A DNA stretch of 64,000 bases from Galeruca laticollis (lineage: Eukaryota > Arthropoda > Insecta > Coleoptera > Chrysomelidae): positions 21,971,926 to 22,035,925 of the forward strand of contig OY998177.1 of assembly GCA_963921935.1 (NCBI GenBank), given 5' to 3'. Below the pieces are notes generated by a model, which saw only the letters and a list, made by a program, of their open reading frames with translations, had not been told where the DNA came from and did not search any database. Both the position numbers and the translations under genes were made by a program. Below, in pieces: positions 57,311 through 64,000 of this stretch. Every line of letters begins with the position of its first letter. The stretch's first letter is position 1.

Positions 57311-57636
57311 TATTGTAATATAACCTATTTGAGAATGAAATAACTAAAATCTGATAAACAAATGATGATATATTACTCACAGCTTCAAAACTTCCAACAA
57401 AATTTCCGCTTACAACTATGGACACGTGGGGTGTAATAAACCCGAACTATCTACAAATCAAACTTGTTCGCACGGGGGTTGTTTGTAAACTAATTTCTTT
57501 CTCCAGATGTTTACATAAATGGCATTGTGAAAGGTACAGAGACGGAGTAGTCGGCCATCAAAATATTTATATATTTTTCGCCCATGATTCATGCGCTCGT
57601 GTATGTGACACCCCACGTGTCGGATGCCGGGTTAAC

Positions 57637-57904
57637 CAGTGGTCCGCGGACCATCTGTGGTCCGCAGAATTCAAAATATAGTCAACATACGTTTTCAAAT
57701 GTAAATTTCGCGGAAGAGACATCACATTTTCTATGAAAAATTTATGTTTATCATTAAAATAATATTTTCATTGCAATTCACAATGAGATTTTTATGCAAG
57801 TTTATTTTAGGATTGATTCAGTTCGTTTTTATTGTACGTCTTAGTTCCAGCCAACAATAAAAAGTTAGGGTGGTCGCTGATCCAGAAAATGTTGGAAACC
57901 ACTG
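57637..57904. mobile_element. Small hAT-like non-autonomous element
   Basis: Left end CAGTGGTCCGCGGACCA, right end inverse CAGTGGTTTCCAACATTTTC. The CAGTGGTTnnCAAC-type tip is common in hAT elements. The inverted match is short, and 8-bp flanks GGGTTAAC / GTTTAGAC match only in part. It begins two bases after the piggyBac TTAA. Confidence 0.5.
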
Positions 57905-59823
57905 GTTTAGACCAATTATTATTACCATGATGTATTAGAAAACAAGAAAAATTGTTCTCCATGAATTGTCACATACCACAGTAAACTTATATCAATTTTC
58001 TTACTACATTATGTTGAGCTTATATCTTCGATAAGACGTTAAAATTTATGATAGCAAAATTCAGACTTAAATATATTCTAAAAATATCGCTTCAAATGGA
58101 ATGAACAATACATTTTTGCAAATCCATTGGAGCATTTTTCTACACACGGTATAAATACCTATAGTATATTCAGATTATAATTACAACTCTCGTACCCGCT
58201 GATGATAGCATTAAATCTGTTTTCAGAGAGTCCTCAAGAAAAAAATTATATCCTGGAGACCTTCAACAGACAAGTTCATTCAGTGTTTAACCTGACCTGA
58301 CGTTTACGAGGTCGGACACACGCCCATCAAGACGTTGCTATGACGACCTTGTCGCATCATAATGTTATACAGAAATAAACTCTGTGTGATGTTGAATATG
58401 TTAACGGTATTATCTCGTCCTTTTTGTATACATTTCGATGTATATTCCTTCCTCAGTCGATTAGAGAATTCATAGAAGGGACATCTAGGGAATAAAGATG
58501 TGTAGAGATACCCTGCATATCAACAGGCTGATTTTCAACACTTTAATCCTTTAATGGTTTTCAATAGATTTTAGCGATTTAAACGATATTTAAACCTCTA
58601 TAGTAAGTATTATTCAACAAAAACTATCACTTATTAGGTATATTTTATAGGGATATACGGAGCTAATGATTATAAATATATTTGTCCACAAGTTGTATAT
58701 GCAGAAAATGTCAAAAAATTTCAACAATTCCATTTATTATCCATTTGTTAGAAAATATTCACAAAAAGTCTGTCCTTTTTTCACTGACTGCTGAACATCC
58801 TCATCGCAAATCTGCGAAAAGTATGATAAAACTGTGTTATCCCTAATAACAATAGATACAATACTAGACCAAGCTACAGAGCTTTTATCATGTTAAAAGT
58901 GTTAGAAGAAAACCAGCTGCGTCATTGGTTGGAGAATAGTTTCTTATGAGGTAGTGAGATGTTTTTCAATCGACTTTATTATTCACAACTCTGTTATTAA
59001 TAATTTTATGCAGAAAATTACTTTTTTTTAGTTTTTAGCTTATAAAATTGAAACTGTTAAGGTGATCGTGATGGCGTCAAGAAAAAATTTGTGAAGAATA
59101 GAAACACAAAGAAAATGAGATATAGAACAACCCGACCGGACCGTTAGTTTAGGAGAAAATCGGTCAAAGTGTAGTTTATTCAAAATTCACTCATCACTAT
59201 ATCAATATTTCCTATAATAATTTCTGTAAGCCCCTCTGGTCTTGTGAAAAACCCCATTCATTCTTGGGTACATGTTTGTATTTAGCGCAAGAACATTGTT
59301 CAAAACTGTTGCATTTGCATGCACTATCAAAAACACGAGTGTTCTAGGTTTGGAATCCCAGGATACATAATTTGTAACTGTAATAACTGCTCCTTTTATT
59401 CCGGGTGTCCGCTGTCACCAGATGTACAACTCTGGACCAACCTACCGAGTTGTTTCTTATAATAAAAAAAACATCCGCTGTCACCAAATGAAATAATCCT
59501 AAAATCTGTATATTTTGCTACCAGAAAATAAGTATACAACCGAGCGTGAAAGAAAAGAAAGTCCGATTTGGGCGGGGATCTCCTGGTCTTAAAATGGGTA
59601 ATTCCTTTGCTGGGACAGGGTTGATTTTTTTGTCCAGCCTTGTAACTAATGAACTGCTCATCCTAAAGGGAAAGTCGAGGTAGGGAACTGAATAAATTTT
59701 GGTACCAACTAATGGTAGAAAAAAATATATATATTTCACTATATAAATATGACAAAAAACGCTATATACTTATATCCATAATTGAATAGATGAGGCTTTT
59801 ACTTGATGAATCTCCATACTGAA
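57905..59823. other. Intergenic, no gene supported
   Basis: AT-rich. GTCCGCTGTCACCAGATG and a near copy (ATCCGCTGTCACCAAATG) occur about 65 bp apart near 59408 and 59472. A minus-strand 73-codon frame at 59518-59739 has an unusual Pro/Arg-rich centre (ELPILRPGDPRPNRTF) but no family is recognised. Confidence 0.35.
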
Positions 59824-60050
59824 CGATGAAATAAACAATATAATTTGTTTAAATCTTCATTTATTTGAACTAATGTTCAATTTAAACTTGTTGATTTAAA
59901 ATACCATATAGCCAGATAGCTGACATCAGCTTTCTTCAAAAACTCGTTTTTACAAAGCTACTGTGTTAGTGAACCGCGTCGACAAGTTTAAAGTGAACAT
60001 TAGTTCAAATAAATGGAGATTTAAACAAATTATATTGTTTTATTTCATCG
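59824..60050. repeat. Inverted repeat, 68-bp arms, 90-nt loop
   Basis: 59824-59891 and 59982-60050 are inverted copies (CGATGAAATAAACAATATAA, TTTGTTTAAATC, TTTATTTGAACTAATGTTCA). The loop has no gene. It sits 35 bp upstream of the unknown frame at 60086. Confidence 0.8.
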
Positions 60051-60085
60051 CTATATCCATAACTTTGAATATTTGAATAGACCCT

Positions 60086-60385
60086 ATGATTCCATCTCCT
60101 ACAACTTTCGCTGGAACGTATAACGTCTACGACTTGTGTGACCTACCGCAATGCAACAATGCAACAAAACGTGTCTATTTACAGAAATACTGGTCGACCG
60201 GTATGAATTTCATTCATTGCCGAATGTCATTGTACTCTATTTATATAAAAATGAAAGAAGAATTGAATTCTGTTGATTTGATAATATTAGCGATAAGTAG
60301 TTCTGTACGTATTAACAATTTCCATGTTGCAAGTTTGCTTCCGCGCGAAAAAAATAAATTCTTTCTATTTATTAGCGAGGATTGA
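60086..60385 (+). CDS. Unidentified 99-codon reading frame
   Basis: It starts MIPSPTTFAGTYNVYDLCDL, contains a Cys pair (LCDLPQC) and a hydrophobic stretch (VDLIILAISSSV), and ends NFHVASLLPREKNKFFLFIS then ED. Composition is balanced and protein-like, unlike the repeat-shadow frames nearby. I do not recognise the family. The phrase NFHV recurs in the frame at 63655. It may be a fragment of a longer gene from an unknown mobile or virus-derived element; the origin is a guess. Confidence 0.35.
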   Translation: MIPSPTTFAGTYNVYDLCDLPQCNNATKRVYLQKYWSTGMNFIHCRMSLYSIYIKMKEELNSVDLIILAISSSVRINNFHVASLLPREKNKFFLFISED

Positions 60386-61100
60386 ATGATACGACCGTGT
60401 CTACAAGAAAATTTATTTAAATGCTGTGAAAATTAAACGATAGTCGGGAATCATACGTTCCCGGTGACTGCTATAAATAACAACTGGCCTCGCTCCAAAT
60501 TTTACCTACCACCTATCTGCGGGGTGGGCGAGAACTGTGTGACAAAGAAAAACATATCTAAATCCTGTGAAATTTAATATAAAAAACGTTCCTACTAATC
60601 GTGTGTAAAATCTCACTATATTATCACCCAAAATAAATACAAATCTATAAAATGATCGGTGCACAAAATATGAGCCAGGATTTACAGATTAAACTGAACC
60701 TATGAAATCGTTTCCTCCGGTTTTCACTTTCCCAGTCCATTTTTCCTGGGCGAATGTATAGAAATTATCCAACAACAAAATCAAAATTTATATATTCCAT
60801 CTATATAAATATATATGTATACATATATCAAAGTTAGAGCAGCGCACTCAAAAAAAATAAAATCTATCAATAATTATTAGACGTATTCGAAAAATTACGA
60901 CGTGGAAACTTCCTTTCTCCCGTCTCTTGCTGCTGACTGATTTCGATATAACGTTCTCGAGAAAATTAGCTAGAACGGCGGAGACGCTGGGTTTCTAACA
61001 CACGGTTTCGGGGAGTAGAGTATGGGTCACTTGAGCGTGGGAACATTTTGCCGAGCGTGGGCGGTAACCTAACATAGCAAACCCCACGAGGATAAGTCAA
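60386..61100. other. Intergenic, no gene recognised
   Basis: AT-rich, then GC-richer from about 60890. A phrase AACCTAACATAGCAAACC at 61068 recurs at about 61182 and 63408, marking the beginning of the repeat-rich zone. Confidence 0.4.
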
Positions 61101-61180
61101 GGATGAGTCAAGGTCGACGAGGATGAGTCAAGGTCGACGAGGATGAGTCAAGGTCGACGACGATGAGTCAAGGTCGATTT
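61101..61180. repeat. 20-bp tandem repeat, four units
   Basis: GGATGAGTCAAGGTCGACGA at 61101, 61121 and 61141, with a variant fourth unit at 61161. A partial unit precedes it. Confidence 0.95.
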
Positions 61181-61342
61181 TCTAACATAGCAAACCTCAC
61201 GTAGGATAGAGGATCGTAAAAGATTATACAGGCTGTAGTCGTGAAATATTATACAGGGTGTAGTCGTAAAAATATTAGGGTGTAAAGGTATACAGGGTTG
61301 TAAGAGATTAGGGTCGTGAAAGATTAGAGGTGTAAAATGTGT

Positions 61343-61690
61343 CATCCGTCAAATGTCTCATCTGTCATATGTGACGTGTGTGCCGTATGGCCATCCGTCA
61401 AATGTCTCATCTGTCATATGTGACGTATGTGCGTTCCGTCGTATGTGTCATCCGTCAAATCCTTGCCATCTTTGTCGTCGTCGTCATTATCCAACAGGTG
61501 TCGGTAATACAGACCTTGTCCTGCCATCTGTCGTCGTCGTCGTCAACGTACACTATCCAACAGATGTCGGTAATACAGTTACCTTGTCTTGCCATCTGTT
61601 GTCGTCGTCGTCAACCTACATTATCCAACAGGTGTCGGTAATACAGTTACCTTGTCTTGCCATCTATCGTCGTCGTCGTCATCGCCATAA
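61343..61690. repeat. Minisatellites: about 50-57 bp and about 65-69 bp units
   Basis: CATCCGTCAAATGTCTCATC starts at 61343 and 61392, with a partial copy at 61449. From 61488, TATCCAACAGGTGTCGGTAA recurs at 61553 and 61622 within units containing (GTC)n and ACCTTGTCTTGCCATCTGT. Val/Ser-rich frames here are repeat shadows. Confidence 0.9.
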
Positions 61691-61842
61691 CGGCACTAAC
61701 ATATACCTATTTGTTATTCACCAGAGTGTCAAAACAACCGTGGGTAGCTGAGGTAGCGAAGCTACTTTTTCCGTATACTGCGCATGTTTTCCGTTACATA
61801 TAGGCCGAAAAAGACAGATTTCAACGTTCTGCGCACGTACTA

Positions 61843-62225
61843 AAGGCATTTCCTCCATATCTCTGTTATTATTTGTCGGATTGGAGTCTTATAAACGGCA
61901 ATATGATTGTAAGAATATTATCGTATACGGGATGTACAAAAAAAAGATGCCATTAGGGCACTAACGTATATATCTGCTATTATTGGTCGGATTGAAGTCA
62001 AATAAACGTGATTATATTTGTTGGATTATTAAAGTATACAGGATGTCCAAAAAAATGCCATTAGGGCACTGGCACATATCTCTGCTATTATTGGTCAGAT
62101 TTTATGGAACAAAAGACATTCTGATTGTTAGAATATTATCGTATACAGGGTGTGCAAAAGAGATGCCATTAGGGCACTAGCACATATCTCTGCTATTATT
62201 GGTCAGATTGAAGTCGATCAAACGC
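61843..62225. repeat. 108-bp tandem repeat, about 3.5 units
   Basis: CATTAGGGCACTA occurs at 61951, 62059 and 62167, exactly 108 bp apart. Each is followed by ATATCTCTGCTATTATTGGTC and preceded by a TATACAGG(G)TGT.CAAAA phrase. The first unit starts degenerate near 61843. Confidence 0.9.
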
Positions 62226-62441
62226 GCTGGAAGATGGGCTTATACCAATAACAGAACCAATTTCCTGACAACATAATGATAGTAAAGTTATGCGGCTTAG
62301 AGGACTGTGATGAAAATTCTCAACTTGTTAAAAAAAAGAAATATGTGGTTCTTTCAATAGTTATATACGTGGAAAGTTTGGCGAATTGGTTTCTGTAAAA
62401 CACGGTGTTAAGGCTAAGCTGTCTTTCCTCTTTCTAACTAA

Positions 62442-62819
62442 CAAAAACCGCTAGATCTTGGAACAAGAGAAGTAGTCGGAGGAGATTTGGAAATTATTAA
62501 AAGGAAACATAAAGAACCTGTATGCGTTCCATACAAAGTAGAATTGACGGCCGTGAAACTCGATAGGCTACTTAAAGAAATACCAAATTTTCCGACAAAC
62601 AACTTTTTTAACTTTTGCATCCAAGAAGAATACAAGGAAAGGTACAACGTTATTGTAAACAACGATAAAACAGTTTGCAAAGATTTCCTCACTTGACTCA
62701 CATCTAATGCAAGATTCAAAATATACAACAAATTTATTTGTCGAATAACCAGTCCTGGATTTAACAAGAGCATTGGAAACCTAATTATAGATATCGTCAA
62801 CAGCATTACCAGATTGGAG
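62442..62819 (+). pseudogene. Unidentified coding remnant
   Basis: One plus-strand frame: PLDLGTREVVGGDLEIIKRK, then KEPVCVPYKVELTAVKLDRL. A TGA stop at 62694 follows, then NARFKIYNKFICRITSPGFN and ITRLE before the next stop. The spacing of YNK and a terminal RLE recalls replication-protein-like families of viruses or plasmids, but this is a weak resemblance. The reading is clearly more protein-like than its neighbours. No function is assigned. Confidence 0.4.
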
Positions 62820-63014
62820 TAAAAGTGAACAATATACGGTGGAGTGAAGAAAAAATATTATTTGAATTTTAAACAGCATGCCTTCGTAAAAATGAATCGT
62901 ATATGTAAGAAAAACACATTACTTTGCTTTCTAAGGGCACTTTGTTATTATTAATCAGATTAATGTTGAATAAACGGTATTATGTTAGGTACGTCACTAC
63001 GACGATGTGTAGTC

Positions 63015-63652
63015 GTAAAATATTATACAGGGTGTAATCGTAAAAATATTAGGGTGTAAAGGTATACAGGGTTGTGTAAAAGAAGCAAACTCCACGAGGA
63101 TGAGTCAAGTAGGGGCATCCTCGTCTCTGGTTGGTCAGCGTCCTGGTGTATGATTGGACTCGTTCTCTGGTTGGTTAGCGTCCTCGTGTCTAATTGGCCA
63201 AAGGACATATTCCACCAGATGTCGACAATGCAGTTACCTTGCCATCTATCGTCGTCAACCTACATTATCCACCAGGTGTCGGTAATACAGTTACCTTGTC
63301 TTGCCATCTGTCGTCGTCAGCCTACATGGTCCACCACGTGTCCTTGATACAGTTAACCTTGTGTCAGCTATCTAGCCGTGACGTCACCGGAAGGTCGAAT
63401 GGCGATAACCTAACATAGCAAACCCACGAAATCTTGTGTCGCGGAAGTAAACCCAAATTATTATCGGATTGGACTCGTTCTCTGGTTGGTTAGCGTCCTC
63501 GTGTCTGATTGGCCAAACTACATAATCCACCAGATGTCGACAATACAGTTACCTTGCCATCTATCGTCGTCAACCTACATCATTCACCAGGTATCGGTAA
63601 TACAGTTACCCTGTTTTGCTATCTATCGTCGTCAGCCTACATTATCCACCCG
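63015..63652. repeat. Second cluster of the 61-kb minisatellites and phrases
   Basis: TATACAGGGTGTAATCGTAA, then AAATATTAGGGTGTAAAGG, repeats a phrase from about 61250-61300. CTCTGGTTGGTTAGCGTCCT occurs at about 63160 and 63480, and a variant at about 63116. TATCCACCAGGTGTCGGTAA-type units with ACCTTGCCATCTATCGTCGT occur at about 63230-63330 and 63530-63650. Confidence 0.85.
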
Positions 63653-63654
63653 AT

Positions 63655-63960
63655 ATACAACTACTCTATTGCAAATTTTCATGTAGAAGACTATACTCCT
63701 TTAGAAGGTTGCATTACTCTGCTACAAGATAGTAAATTGTACTTCCAGAATTCTCCGTTATACTCTGTGTCGATTGCAAAAATGTGGGAAAAGTTGTCAA
63801 AAAAAACTGCAAAACAGTTGGTGTCTTGTGTCTAACAATATGTTGCAATATGTTTATAGGTGTAACAACAATACAAGAAAGTTGACGGGCTTACAAATAA
63901 ATTTACTACTAAAAGAAATCGACGCAAGTAATAAGGTTATCAATTACATTATCTTTGCAT
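63655..63960 (+). pseudogene. Unidentified coding remnant at the right edge
   Basis: The frame reads YNYSIANFHVEDYTPLEGCI, then QNSPLYSVSIAKMWEKLSKK up to a stop at 63833. In another frame, from about 63840, YVYRCNNNTRKLTGLQINLL follows. It looks like one protein with a frame change, cut by the repeats on the left. NFHV is shared with the frame at 60086, so the three remnants of this zone may derive from one element. Family unknown. Confidence 0.35.
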
Positions 63961-64000
63961 GCACCTTTAATAGCCTCTCCTGTTAACCAAATAGAAATTG

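Noticed and set aside
61353..63418. Val/Ser/Cys-rich overlapping frames
   Set aside because: Translations of GTC-rich minisatellites in different phases.

Overview
The window looks like animal, most likely arthropod (insect-type), nuclear DNA. It is AT-rich, has long (TA)n tracts, and carries Jockey-type, I/LOA-type and RTE-like LINE remains, Penelope-like elements, piggyBac elements, Crypton-type tyrosine recombinases and a Ty3/gypsy-like LTR element. I see no bacterial operon structure, no rRNA or tRNA gene, no CRISPR array and no confidently identifiable host gene. It is an accessory, repeat-built region: almost everything recognisable is a mobile element, living or dead. No species is claimed.

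Layout. 1-2.9 kb: pieces of Jockey-type LINEs on the minus strand. 9-13.5 kb: a THAP-domain exon, several palindromic non-autonomous elements, an RTE-like fragment and two long hairpins. 17.8-25.4 kb: a 925-bp inverted-repeat element abutting a gypsy-like LTR retrotransposon. Its Gag carries a SAP-like domain and a hendecad coiled coil, it has two protease-like segments, RT and RNase H remain, and no integrase was found. 25.9-26.5 kb: four regularly built 93-bp hairpin units. 26.7-28 kb: a decayed Crypton-type recombinase (minus). 29-31.7 kb: a hAT-type fragment, then a decayed piggyBac whose N-terminus has an SH3/Tudor-like segment. 32.1-34.4 kb: two Penelope-like fragments in head-to-head inversion. 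34.4-35.5 kb and 44.1-44.3 kb: parts of a repetitive arthropod protein family.

35.9-38.3 kb holds the best preserved element: a complete 2,310-bp piggyBac with TTAA on both sides, matching termini and an uninterrupted 577-residue transposase with all three catalytic Asp residues. It lies in a repeat block (block A, about 35.65-44.2 kb) whose second copy (block B, about 46.5-50.2 kb) lacks both this insertion and a second insertion that carries another Crypton-type recombinase (40.37-43.07 kb). The pair therefore gives empty sites and an order of events. Each block contains a roughly 965-bp near-complete palindrome.

50.2-51.8 kb is an I/LOA-type LINE tail with RNase H (minus). 52.3 kb is a pogo/CENP-B-like helix-turn-helix fragment. 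52.8-55.6 kb is a nearly complete Penelope-like element with 185-bp inverted flanks, set between (TA)n tracts. 56.2-57.6 kb is the 5' half of a third piggyBac, followed by a small hAT-like element. 59.8-64 kb mixes tandem repeats (20, about 65 and 108 bp units) with three short unidentified coding-like stretches that may come from one unknown element.

The genes do not form a pathway. The shared theme is transposition: DDD transposases, tyrosine recombinases, reverse transcriptases with APE or GIY-YIG endonucleases, and many non-autonomous palindromic elements that could fold as long double-stranded RNA if transcribed.
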